From DATENM01 sp045807725 (GTDB lineage: Bacteria; Acidobacteriota; Blastocatellia; UBA7656), in the NCBI GenBank assembly GCA_045807725.1, contig JBJMGV010000068.1, positions 1-64,000 on the forward strand: a DNA stretch of 64,000 nucleotides. The letters are read 5' to 3'. A model generated the notes under the pieces. The model saw nothing but the letters and a program-made list of their open reading frames with translations. It had not been told where the DNA came from and searched no databases. The stretch's first letter is position 1. Every line of letters begins with the position of its first letter. Position numbers and translations under genes: made by a program. This document shows, piece after piece, positions 43,099-52,245 of the stretch.

Positions 43099-43554
43099 TT
43101 ACGCGCCGCGCGCGCGGGTCGGCGGCACGTAGTTGATATAGGTGTTCAGCAAGCGAATCTCTTCGGCTTTTTCGTCAGCATCAACTTTGAGCAGGTCGCG
43201 CAGCGAGACGAGGCCGACGAACTGTTGATCTTCGACCACGGGCAGGTGGCGACAGCGCGCCGCCTGCATCTTGGCGATGGCGTCTTCGTAGCTCTCGTGC
43301 GGGCTGGCGATGATTAAGTCTGTAGTCATCACTTCGCCGACGCGCACCTCGCGCGGGTCGCGGCCTTTGGCGATGACGCGGCGCATCAGGTCGCGCTCGG
43401 AAAAGAGGCCGGCGACGCGCTCGCCTTCGACCACCGTCACCGCGCCGATGTTGCGTTCGGCCATATAACGCGCCGCGTCAAAGGCCGTGTAATCCGTCGT
43501 GATGCAGAAGAGATCGCGATTCGAGTCCTTGACTATCGAGCCGAGAGTTTTCAT
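43099..43554 (-). CDS. CBS-domain protein
   Basis: A 151-residue protein made of a tandem CBS pair, which usually binds adenine nucleotides. The first CBS has AARYMAERNIGAVTVVEGERVAGLFSERD (about 29-57), the second DAIAKMQAARCRHLPVVEDQQFVGLVSLRDLL (about 92-123). A short charged tail follows. No fused effector domain is seen. Stand-alone CBS pairs frequently sense ATP/AMP or NADH and modulate partners; the partner is not identifiable here. It is upstream of the large repeat cluster. Confidence 0.9.
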   Translation of the reverse strand: MKTLGSIVKDSNRDLFCITTDYTAFDAARYMAERNIGAVTVVEGERVAGLFSERDLMRRVIAKGRDPREVRVGEVMTTDLIIASPHESYEDAIAKMQAARCRHLPVVEDQQFVGLVSLRDLLKVDADEKAEEIRLLNTYINYVPPTRARGA

Positions 43555-43767
43555 AGTCGCTCCTCGTCGCCTGTGCGGCAGGCGGTTCAGCTAAGGGTCT
43601 GGATGATACAAACAACCGACACACCGCCTCAGGCGAGGACAGGTGAGCGTGTGTCAGTGGTCCACAAAGAAATGAATGCGTACAGTCAATGCTACGGTCT
43701 CGAACTGCCTATGATTGCTGATGGCCTGAGTCTACCCGCGCCATGAATTTGTTGTCAACGGAACGGG

Positions 43768-44550
43768 AAGCAGGAAGCAGGAGGCAGGAGGCAGGAGGCA
43801 GGAAGTAGGAAGTAGGAGGTAGGAGGCAGTCGGTCGCGTAGGTCTAAGCTCCGTTAGGAGCGCGATGTTTATAGATATAGCTGAAGGATGTGACGAAGCT
43901 CCGTTAGAAGCGCAATGTTTATAGTCAACGATGCAATCAATGAGGCAAGCTCCGTCAGGAGCGCGATGTAGTCATTGCGCCCCTACGGGGCTTCGTCCTT
44001 TCTATCAGCCATAACTATAGAGCGTGTCTGAAAAGCCCTGAAGGGGCGCGATTCAATAGCCCAGCCCAACGGGCTGGGTACACACAGCGACCATTCCGCA
44101 AGCCCTGAAAGGGCGCAATAACCGATCACCTAGTGCGCCCTTTCAGGGCTTGGCGGTTAGCCCCGCCGCTCACCCAGGGCGATGCCCTGGGCTGTCGAAT
44201 CGCGCCCCTTCAGGGCTTTCTTTGGCTTTTCAAACACGCTCTATAGACAACGAAGCAATAGATGAATCAAGCTCCGTCAGGAGCGCGATGTTTATAGTTA
44301 CCGATGCAATAGATGATGCAAGCTCCGTCAGGAGCGTGATGTCAACATTGCGCCCCTACGGGGCTTCGTCCTTTCTATCAGCCATAACTATAAACATCGC
44401 GCCCCTACGGGGCTTCGTCACATCCTTCAGCCTTAACTATAAACATCGCGTCCCTACGGGACTTCTGATTACTGGCCACTGACCACTACTTCCTGCCTCC
44501 TGCCTCCTGCCTCCTGCCTACTGACCGCTGGCCACTGACCACTGGCCCTT
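43768..44550. repeat. Large nested repeat cluster with GCAGGAR and CAGTGGC heptamers
   Basis: From the outside in: GCAGGAR heptamers (43768-43833), then rightward palindromic units starting GCTCCGTYAG at 43848, 43898 and 43949. A centre with the MITE-like copy B (44020-44241) follows. Next come more GCTCCGTCAG units (44271, 44322) and leftward CCCCTACGGGG units ending at 44363, 44412 and 44461, again 49 bp apart. The complement heptamers (44488-44520) and CAGTGGC heptamers (44464-44550) close it. The layout matches the cluster at 33690-34020. 43555-43767 holds nothing recognisable. Confidence 0.8.
44020..44241. mobile_element. MITE-like palindromic element, copy B
   Basis: A 222-bp copy in the same orientation as copy A, with the same terminal repeats (GAGCGTGTCTG and CAAACACGCTC). 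It is flanked by TATA on both sides. It is inserted inside the 49-51-bp palindromic repeat cluster, interrupting an ACTATA-type segment that is intact in neighbouring units, so it is younger than that cluster. Confidence 0.82.
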
Positions 44551-44566
44551 GTGCTAAAATTCACGC

Positions 44567-45319
44567 ATGAACCGCGAACGCATCAAGCAACTGCTGGAAG
44601 ACACGCGCAGCGGGCGCGTCTCGGTTGACGAGGCGACCGAGCAGCTCGCACACCTGCCTTACGAAGACCTCGCCTACGCTCGCGTCGATCATCACCGCGC
44701 CCTGCGTCACGGCTTTCCCGAAGTCATTCTCGGCCAGGGCAAGACCGTCGAGCAGATCAGCGGCATCGCCGAACGCATCCTCGCGCGCCACGCTAACCTG
44801 CTCGTCTCGCGCACGACCGCAGAAGTCTTTGACCACATACGCGTGCTTGCGCCCGAAGCCGAGTTCCACCGCGAGGCTCGTATGATCTCTGTGCTGCGCG
44901 ACCGCACGGAACGCGGCGAAGGCGTCATCGCCGTCATCTCCGCTGGCACATCAGACATTCCTGTCGCCGAAGAAGCGGCAGTGACGGCAACGGCGATGGG
45001 CAATCGCGTCACGCGCGTCTTTGACGTTGGCGTCGCCGGCATTCATCGGTTGTTCGGAGCGCGCGACGAATTTGAAGCCGCCCGCGTTATCATCGTCGTC
45101 GCCGGTATGGAAGGCGCGTTGCCTTCGGTCGTCGGCGGACTCGTGAGCGTGCCAGTGATCGCCGTGCCGACCAGCATCGGTTATGGAGCCTCATTCAATG
45201 GGCTGGCGGCGCTGTTAGGCATGCTCAACTCGTGCGCCTCGAACGTCGCGGTAGTCAACATTGATAACGGCTTCGGCGCGGGTTATGTCGCCAGCCTCGT
45301 CAACCGCAAGCGAGCCTAG
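44567..45319 (+). CDS. larB: Nickel-pincer cofactor biosynthesis protein LarB
   Basis: A 250-residue carboxylase/hydrolase that acts on nicotinic acid adenine dinucleotide in the synthesis of the nickel-pincer nucleotide (cofactor of lactate racemase and relatives). The PurE-like C-terminal half is recognisable by VISAGTSDIPVAEEAA, VFDVGVAGIHRL, IVVAGMEGALPSVVGGL, VIAVPTSIGYGASFNGLAALLGMLNSC and VVNIDNGFGAGY. The short N-terminal helical domain begins IKQLLEDTRSGRVSVDEA. Neither larC nor larE nor a lactate racemase is in the window, so it stands alone. Confidence 0.95.
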   Translation: MNRERIKQLLEDTRSGRVSVDEATEQLAHLPYEDLAYARVDHHRALRHGFPEVILGQGKTVEQISGIAERILARHANLLVSRTTAEVFDHIRVLAPEAEFHREARMISVLRDRTERGEGVIAVISAGTSDIPVAEEAAVTATAMGNRVTRVFDVGVAGIHRLFGARDEFEAARVIIVVAGMEGALPSVVGGLVSVPVIAVPTSIGYGASFNGLAALLGMLNSCASNVAVVNIDNGFGAGYVASLVNRKRA

Positions 45320-45642
45320 CCCTGCATTCAAGACGTGGCGCGCTTGTCGCAAATTGTCTCGCGTTTGAGGCAACCGCAGCGCGCCGTCTTACGTTCAGCA
45401 TCGTTGCTCAGACGTTGATCGATCAAGGACAGGGCGCAGACTCGCGGCTGATTACGCAATGACTGTGTAAATCTTCCCTGATAGTCAATCACGCCTCGCG
45501 CACACCTCTGATAAACGGCTGAAAAAGCGGCGGCCCGCTTGTGCAGTGAGCGGGCACGGATGTTGCTTTAATAAACTCAGCGCGGAGCTTTGCTCAGGGG
45601 TTATCCGCACAAGACTCAAATGAGCAGAAGGGATTTGGGAAG
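45320..45642. other. Intergenic region downstream of larB
   Basis: About 320 bp. I see no recognisable gene, array or palindrome; it presumably holds the promoter for the stress genes that follow. Confidence 0.4.
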
Positions 45643-45843
45643 ATGATCGCTAAGACCGAGTCTGACGTGAAGACGCCATTCGACTAGGCCAACGACGAAT
45701 TTTGCTGCGCCGGCAACCACTTCATCCGCGCCCTGGATGAGTGGATCGAATGGCGAGCTGAAAAGCTGCAAGGGGTGCGGCAAGAGATCGCCGTCAACAC
45801 CCGTCTCGAACGCAAGTTCGGCGTGTCTGTAAGAAAGGAGTAG
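45643..45843 (+). pseudogene. Small ORF with in-frame amber stop before hsp20
   Basis: ATG at 45643, after GGGA, opens a frame interrupted by TAG at codon 15 (45685-45687) and continuing without further stops to the TAG at 45841-45843. Read through, it would give a 66-residue helical protein containing NDEFCCAGNHFIRALDEWIE and WRAEKLQGVRQEIAVNTRLERK. No family is recognised. The last codons contain the AAGGAG Shine-Dalgarno of the next gene, 5 bp before its ATG, so the two are tightly linked. It may be a pseudogene, a sequencing error, or two shorter frames. Confidence 0.4.
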
Positions 45844-45848
45844 AAGCT

Positions 45849-46370
45849 ATGCAACCTGCCAAAGAGTTACAACCTGTTCACCCAATGATTGTCGAAGCCG
45901 TCACGCTCTTCAATCGCATGGAAGAGATTCAACAGCAGATCGCGCAACGCGCCTACGAGCTATTTGAGGAGCGTGGCCGCGATGACGGGCGCGACTTCGA
46001 GGATTGGGCCAAAGCCGAAGCCGAGCTGTTAGCGCCCATCAACATCGAGGGCAATGAAATCGACAACGCGTTAGAGATTACCGCCGAGGTTCCGGGCTTC
46101 GACCAGAAGGACATCGAAGTCGCGGTCGAGCCGCGCCGCGTCTTCCTGAGCGGCAAGACCGAAAAAGCCATCACGCCCGACAGCAACGAAGATCAGCCTT
46201 TCACCGGACAGCAGGCTTCAATGTTCTTCCGCGTCATCGACCTGCCCGCCGAGATTGACACGGCGAAGGCGGAAGCGCGATTGAACAATGGCCGTTTGAC
46301 TTTGACACTGCCAAAGCTCGCAACGAGTGAGACCAACGAGACAGCTTCACAAGAGATCCCTGTCGAATAA
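45849..46370 (+). CDS. DUF2934-Hsp20 fusion, small heat-shock protein
   Basis: A 173-residue protein. The N-terminal ~60 residues (IAQRAYELFEERG then DFEDWAKAEAELL) are a DUF2934 domain, usually a stand-alone helical unit. The remainder is an alpha-crystallin/Hsp20 domain: NALEITAEVPGFDQKDIEVAVEPR, VFLSGKTEKA, FFRVIDLPAEIDTAKAEARLNNGRLTLTLPK. The C-terminal tail carries EIPVE; an I-x-I/V motif for oligomer contacts is replaced by I-P-V. The fusion may alter oligomer size. It is preceded at 5 bp by AAGGAG. No CIRCE element is seen. Confidence 0.88.
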   Translation: MQPAKELQPVHPMIVEAVTLFNRMEEIQQQIAQRAYELFEERGRDDGRDFEDWAKAEAELLAPINIEGNEIDNALEITAEVPGFDQKDIEVAVEPRRVFLSGKTEKAITPDSNEDQPFTGQQASMFFRVIDLPAEIDTAKAEARLNNGRLTLTLPKLATSETNETASQEIPVE

Positions 46371-46764
46371 CTCAACACCTTCAGCACCGGCCATTCAGGC
46401 GGACGCGACGGCGGTAATCGATCACCACGTGATGTAGCCTCTCGCGCCCGCCTTTCATCTCTCTGGCCGTGGTCGAGACGGCGCGGGATTTCTCGCATCG
46501 CATGGGGAAGTTTGCGCTGCCGCAATTTCGCAAAACGGCTAAAAACTCTGAAAATGGCGGCAAAACCGCTGGCATAGGTGTTGCCAAATACACGACTGTC
46601 TATCTGTCCACACGATCTCCAGAAGGCCAGGAGCATCGCACGCCGAAATGGCGTTCGGATCGTGACAGGGCGGCGGCGTGTTGCGTATGTTACAGGCAAA
46701 CTTGCAGTGGGGCGGCAAGCGGAAAAGGACTTCAGGCCGAGACACACCCGGCAGGAGGAAGGCC
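46371..46764. other. Intergenic region, hsp20 to unknown gene
   Basis: About 390 bp. Nothing recognisable except a strong AGGAGGA Shine-Dalgarno at 46752-46758 preceding the next start. Confidence 0.4.
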
Positions 46765-47133
46765 ATGCTAGTCGAATTGAGCACAAACCCGGCGGGTTAT
46801 CTACGGGCGGCGTTTCGCTTCACCGAGCCGCGCCACATGCGTGTGGAATTGGACATCAGCATGGTCGGTGGCACGGGCGGCGACGCGACGAAAACGCTGG
46901 CCAGCCTGCGCCGCTTGATTGATGACAGCAGCCACGCGCTCGCTTCGCATGAAGTCTGCGGCGAATGTAACTGGTATGGGTTGATGGCGCTGGTGCGCCG
47001 CTGCCACGAGCAGGCCCGCGAACTTTCTACGCACGTGATGACGACCATGCACATCGAAGACGAAGACGATAACGGCTCGACCGTACACGGCGTCAAACCG
47101 GGCCGCGTCACTAATCATACCGCCTGCCTCTGA
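46765..47133 (+). CDS. Uncharacterised soluble protein
   Basis: A 122-residue protein with ATG at 46765 preceded by AGGAGGA. I do not recognise the family. It has a beta-like N-terminal half (LRAAFRFTEPRHMRVELDI), a helical middle (TKTLASLRRLIDDSSHALASH), a CGEC pair (about residues 64-67; EVCGECNW) and a His-rich segment RRCHEQARELSTHVMTTMHIEDEDD. The Cys pair and multiple His could bind a metal; this is a guess. It sits between the Hsp20 fusion and the hybrid kinase, which points to a stress-linked role. Confidence 0.5.
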   Translation: MLVELSTNPAGYLRAAFRFTEPRHMRVELDISMVGGTGGDATKTLASLRRLIDDSSHALASHEVCGECNWYGLMALVRRCHEQARELSTHVMTTMHIEDEDDNGSTVHGVKPGRVTNHTACL

Positions 47134-47177
47134 CGTTGTGAGGTAAATCACAGTCACACTATACGACCGCCATCGGC

Positions 47178-49142
47178 TCACGCGCGCCCCATCGCTTCGG
47201 CGAGCGCCTTCAACAGTCTTTCCGCTGTGTAAGGTTTCGACAAGAACAGCTTGACGCCGGCGCTGGCGGCTTCGGCGTGGCGGCCATTTTCCGACAGCCC
47301 GCTCGACGCGATGATGCGCACCTGCGGGTTGATCTTTTGCAGCGCGCGAATGGTCGCCGCGCCGTCCAGAAAAGGCATCATCATGTCTGTGAGCACGACC
47401 TGTATCGCATCTATGTTCTGCGCGTACACGGCAATCGCTTCAGTGCCGTCGCTCGCGGTCAACACGCGATAGCCATACGCCTCAAGCGTGCTCTTGGTGA
47501 TCTCGCGGATGGCCATCTCGTCGTCCACCACCAGCACGACTTCGCCTTGCCCTAAAGGCATGTCGGACTGCTCCTCTGCGAGCGCATAACTCTCGGTCAA
47601 GGTGAGGGCCGGCAAAAAGATGCGGAACTGTGTGCCGCGATCCAGTTCGCTGTAGACGTTGATGAAGCCGCCGTGGCCGCGCACGATGCCCGACACCGTA
47701 GACAGACCGAGGCCCGTCCCCTTGCCGTGCTCTTTGGTCGTGAAGAACGGCTCGAATATCTTATCGACGATGTGCGGCTGGATGCCCGTGCCGGTGTCGG
47801 CGACGTTGATAACGACGAAGCGACCCGGCTTGGCTTCCAGGTGCATACGCGCGTAGTTCTCGTCCAGGTAGATGTTTTCGACCTTGATGCTGAGCTTGCC
47901 GCCGTCGGGCATCGCATCGCGGGCGTTGACGCAGAGGTTCATCAAGACCTGATGAATCTGCGTCGCGTCACCGAGAATCGGCCACATATCGTTGGGCGTC
48001 TCGTAGCCGACTTCGATGGATTTCGGCAGCGTCTCGCGCAGAATCTTGACGATCTCTTTGACGAGGTGGCGCGGCTGCAAGGTGATGTGCTCGCCGGTGA
48101 CGCCGCGCGCGAATGACAACACCTGCTTGACCATATCCGCGCCGCGTTCGGCGTTGATCAACAGCGTGCGCAACATCTGCTGGCTCTCAACATCGCGGGC
48201 GCGGCGCTGCAACAACTGCACGGCCATCAGTATCGGCGCGAGGATATTGTTCAGGTCGTGCGCGATGCCGCCTGCGAGCGTGCCGAGACTCTCCATACGC
48301 TGTGCGCGCAGGAACTGGGTTTCGAGCTTCTTGCGCTCGGTGATGTCGGTGTTGATCGAGAGGATGGATTTCGGCTTGCCGTCTTCGTCGCGCACCAGCG
48401 TCCAGCGCGCTTCGGCGATCTTCTCTATGCCGGCGCGGGTGAGGTGGCGCATCTCGCCCATCCATTCGCCGCGCCCCATCAGCGCCTGCATCGCGCGGTC
48501 GAACTCGTCCGTTCCCTTCGCGTAGAGGAACTGCATAACGTCCTTGCCGATGACCTCTTGCGCGGCCCAGCCGTAGATGCGCTCGGCGCTCTTGTTCCAA
48601 AATAGGATGCGGTTTTGAAGGTCACGCACCAGGATGGCGTCCTGCGCGTGATCGAGCAAAGCAGCCTGTTCGCGCAGCCGCGCTTCGGTTTCGAGCCGCT
48701 GTGTCAGGTCGCGCAGGATGACGGTGTAGAGCTTCGCGCCGTTGATCTCAATATATGAGATTGAGGCTTCGAGCGGGAACTCTTCACCATCAGCGCGCAG
48801 GCCGTAGAGCGCGCCGAGCGCGCCCATACGGCGCTTGGTGACGTGGGTATCGCCGAAGCTGGGAACGTGTGTGCGATGCGCGGCGCGATAACGCGCGGGG
48901 ATGAAGCGCTCTATTGGCTGACCGAGCGCCTCTTCGACCGGGATGCGGAACATCTTTTCCGACGCGCTGTTGAAGAGAACGATGCGCTGGTCGGCGTCGA
49001 TTGTGATGATGGCATCCATCGCCGATGCGATGATGCTCGAAAGCGCCTGGCTATCGAGCATGCCCGGCTCGGCCTGTTCGCTCGCTTCTTCCAACAGTCC
49101 CAGGTGAGACGATGCATTGGGGTCGGTCGTCTCTTTCCTCAT
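47178..49142 (-). CDS. PAS-domain hybrid histidine kinase
   Basis: A 654-residue cytoplasmic hybrid kinase. Two PAS domains occupy about 35-150 and 160-280 (the first ends YIEINGAKLYTVILRDLTQR). HisKA follows with the phospho-acceptor His in SLGTLAGGIAHDLNNIL, then HATPase_c with NLCVNARDAMPDGG, DTGTGIQPHIVDKIFEPFFT and GTGLGLSTVSGIVRGHGG. A C-terminal receiver (about 535-654) has VVDDEMAIRE, LTDMMMPFLDG and SKPYTAERLL. There is no transmembrane segment. It could phosphorylate itself, then a separate regulator such as the receiver at 11249; the actual partner is unknown. Confidence 0.94.
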   Translation of the reverse strand: MRKETTDPNASSHLGLLEEASEQAEPGMLDSQALSSIIASAMDAIITIDADQRIVLFNSASEKMFRIPVEEALGQPIERFIPARYRAAHRTHVPSFGDTHVTKRRMGALGALYGLRADGEEFPLEASISYIEINGAKLYTVILRDLTQRLETEARLREQAALLDHAQDAILVRDLQNRILFWNKSAERIYGWAAQEVIGKDVMQFLYAKGTDEFDRAMQALMGRGEWMGEMRHLTRAGIEKIAEARWTLVRDEDGKPKSILSINTDITERKKLETQFLRAQRMESLGTLAGGIAHDLNNILAPILMAVQLLQRRARDVESQQMLRTLLINAERGADMVKQVLSFARGVTGEHITLQPRHLVKEIVKILRETLPKSIEVGYETPNDMWPILGDATQIHQVLMNLCVNARDAMPDGGKLSIKVENIYLDENYARMHLEAKPGRFVVINVADTGTGIQPHIVDKIFEPFFTTKEHGKGTGLGLSTVSGIVRGHGGFINVYSELDRGTQFRIFLPALTLTESYALAEEQSDMPLGQGEVVLVVDDEMAIREITKSTLEAYGYRVLTASDGTEAIAVYAQNIDAIQVVLTDMMMPFLDGAATIRALQKINPQVRIIASSGLSENGRHAEAASAGVKLFLSKPYTAERLLKALAEAMGRA

Positions 49143-49300
49143 ACGTTATCTCCGAGCGGTGACGGTCGCCTGTAACAATCTGAGGAGGAGTTCCTGGAGA
49201 CAGACAACATCCCCGCTTGGCTCCGGCTCAAAGCTGATTTTAATTGCTTAACTCGGACTGGACAGGGGCAGCGCCCGTGTCTGTTTCAATGGTACAAAAG

Positions 49301-49440
49301 GGAGTGACAAGTGGCAAGAGGAGCGTGACAAGTGACCAGAAGAGCGTGACAAGTAAACCGTGACAAGTGACAAGACGAGGTGATGCCGCATGCCTGCGCC
49401 GATTCAATGGGCGCAGCCCTCTTGTCACTTGTCACTTGTT
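49301..49440. repeat. Inverted heptamer-repeat hairpin (GTGACAA family)
   Basis: The left arm (49301-49374) carries five or more GTGACAAGTG-type units separated by AGAGC spacers; the right arm (49421-49440) is CTTGTCACTTGTCACTTG. The rest of the 49143-49449 gap has no recognisable feature. Confidence 0.75.
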
Positions 49441-49449
49441 TCGTCTGAT

Positions 49450-49869
49450 TCATTTTTCGCAGACGCCGGTCATCTCTTCGACGCGGATGCGGAAGACGAT
49501 CACCGACGACTGCCCGTCGTGCACGGGGACCGATTCGACCGGCGTAAGGTGGGGGAAGCGCGCCAGCAACCGCCGCACAGCCCACTGGCGCTCGCTGGCG
49601 TCCTCAATCTCTTCATAACGACCGAAGGCGATGGCGCTGCGCCAGTTGTAGGCGTCTTCGATCTCATCCACTTGCAGGCAGGCGCGCGGGTCTTGGCGCA
49701 GGGCGCGGACTTTGCGCCCGATCAGCGAATGAATATAGAGGTGACTGCCGCTCAGGATGTAGCTGACCGGCACAACGTAAGGCTTGCCGTCAGACACACA
49801 GCCCAGCCGACCAATGCGACCGGCTTCGAGCAGCGCCCGCGTCTCATCGGGACTCATTGGACGAATCAT
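49450..49869 (-). CDS. Pyridoxamine 5'-phosphate oxidase-like protein
   Basis: A 139-residue split-barrel flavin-binding protein of the PNPOx-like group. MSPDETRALLEAGRIGRLGCV, then DGKPYVVPVSYIL, SHLYIHSLIGRKVRALR and VCLQVDEIED-type sequence are the standard pattern of this family, which binds FMN, F420 or haem. Because this genome makes F420, an F420-binding role is possible; no residue is diagnostic. The ATG at 49869 is the best start; a longer upstream frame runs into a repeat. It is followed by a universal stress protein on the same strand. Confidence 0.88.
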   Translation of the reverse strand: MIRPMSPDETRALLEAGRIGRLGCVSDGKPYVVPVSYILSGSHLYIHSLIGRKVRALRQDPRACLQVDEIEDAYNWRSAIAFGRYEEIEDASERQWAVRRLLARFPHLTPVESVPVHDGQSSVIVFRIRVEEMTGVCEK

Positions 49870-49887
49870 CTCGCACCTCTGAGCAGA

Positions 49888-49990
49888 ACGACGCGGCGAC
49901 GCGGGGACACGGCGACACGGGGAAAGACACACGGTTCGGCGGCGCGTCTCTCCCTCGCCTTGTCGCCTTGTCCCCGCGTCGCCGCGTCGT
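49888..49990. repeat. Inverted tandem-repeat hairpin (GACGCGGCGACAC family)
   Basis: The left arm (49888-49925) has GACGCGGCGACGCGGGG and GACACGGCGACACGG; the right arm (49958-49990) has CTTGTCGCCTTGTCCCC then GCGTCGCCGCGTCG. It separates the PNPOx-like gene from the universal stress protein gene. Confidence 0.7.
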
Positions 49991-49992
49991 CT

Positions 49993-50448
49993 TTAATCGT
50001 GTTCAGGGCCGCGCACAATCTCGACCGAGCACTTGGAGTGCGTGGCGACGGCCTGCGACACAGAGCCGAGCAGCAAGCGTTTGAAGCCGCTGTAGCCGTG
50101 CGAGCCGAGCACGATCAGGTCTGCGCCCCGCTGCTCTGCTTCATCGAGGATAACGCGCTTGGCGTAGCCTTTGTGAATCTCTGTGGTGATCTTCAACGTT
50201 GGCGTCGCGGCTTCTTTGAAGCGCGCCACCGCCTCATCGAGCGTGGCCTGCGCCTGCTCGGTGGCCGCGACTTCCGCGCCCTCCCAGTAATTGTCGGGCA
50301 GCACCCACGTCTCGGTCATCATCGTCACCATCGGTTCGACGACCGAGATGATCTTGACTTCAGTAGCGGCGGGCCAGGGCCGGTGTACGACCTCTTGCAC
50401 GGCGCGGTCGCTGAACACTGAGCCATCAATTGCTAACAGGATTTTCAT
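49993..50448 (-). CDS. uspA: Universal stress protein
   Basis: A 151-residue UspA-fold protein. It starts ILLAIDGSVFSDRAVQEV (Asp at position 8, nucleotide contact) and ends with the ATP-binding signature LIVLGSHGYSGFKRLLLGSVSQAVATHSKCSVEIV, of the form G-x2-G-x9-G-(S/T). This ATP-binding type is often induced by hypoxia or stress. The ATG follows GGAGGC. Its position beside a PNPOx-like protein and close to Hsp20 and CBS genes resembles stress-response clusters in other bacteria. Confidence 0.93.
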   Translation of the reverse strand: MKILLAIDGSVFSDRAVQEVVHRPWPAATEVKIISVVEPMVTMMTETWVLPDNYWEGAEVAATEQAQATLDEAVARFKEAATPTLKITTEIHKGYAKRVILDEAEQRGADLIVLGSHGYSGFKRLLLGSVSQAVATHSKCSVEIVRGPEHD

Positions 50449-50651
50449 AATCGAGCCTCCTGAGGAAACAGTCGGAACTCACTAATGACAGTGAGCAACG
50501 TCCGTGCCGTTTCAACAGGGGCGAATCGTGCGACTTAGGCGGTGGGACTGCGAAATATGGCGAGGGTGGCGGGGAGTTTTCCGCAATTGAAGAGGAAGGA
50601 ATCAAGCGGCTTTTCAAGCTAAAGACGGCGACCGGCCAGCGCCGGCACGGC

Positions 50652-52088
<1,437 letters not shown>

Positions 52089-52136
52089 CTCGCCTGCCTT
52101 GAATAGAGAATCGCATCATTGCGGAAATCATAGCAT

Positions 52137-52233
52137 GGAACCACAGATGCACACAGATGGACACAGATGAAGAAGAAGCCTCAGGCGTCCTGTCTTTCTT
52201 CGACCTGTGTTTATCTGTGTTCATCTGGGGTTC
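52137..52233. repeat. Inverted tandem-repeat hairpin (ACAGATGGAC family)
   Basis: The left arm (52137-52170) repeats ACAGATGCAC/ACAGATGGAC with a 10-bp period; the right arm (52203-52233) is the complement (CTGTGTTTATCTGTG). It separates the NtrC gene from the GH3 gene. Confidence 0.7.
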
Positions 52234-52245
52234 CTTCTTTTCTCT

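Noticed and set aside
45320..45642. CIRCE or other heat-shock operator before hsp20
   Set aside because: No TTAGCACTC-N9-GAGTGCTAA-type inverted repeat is present.
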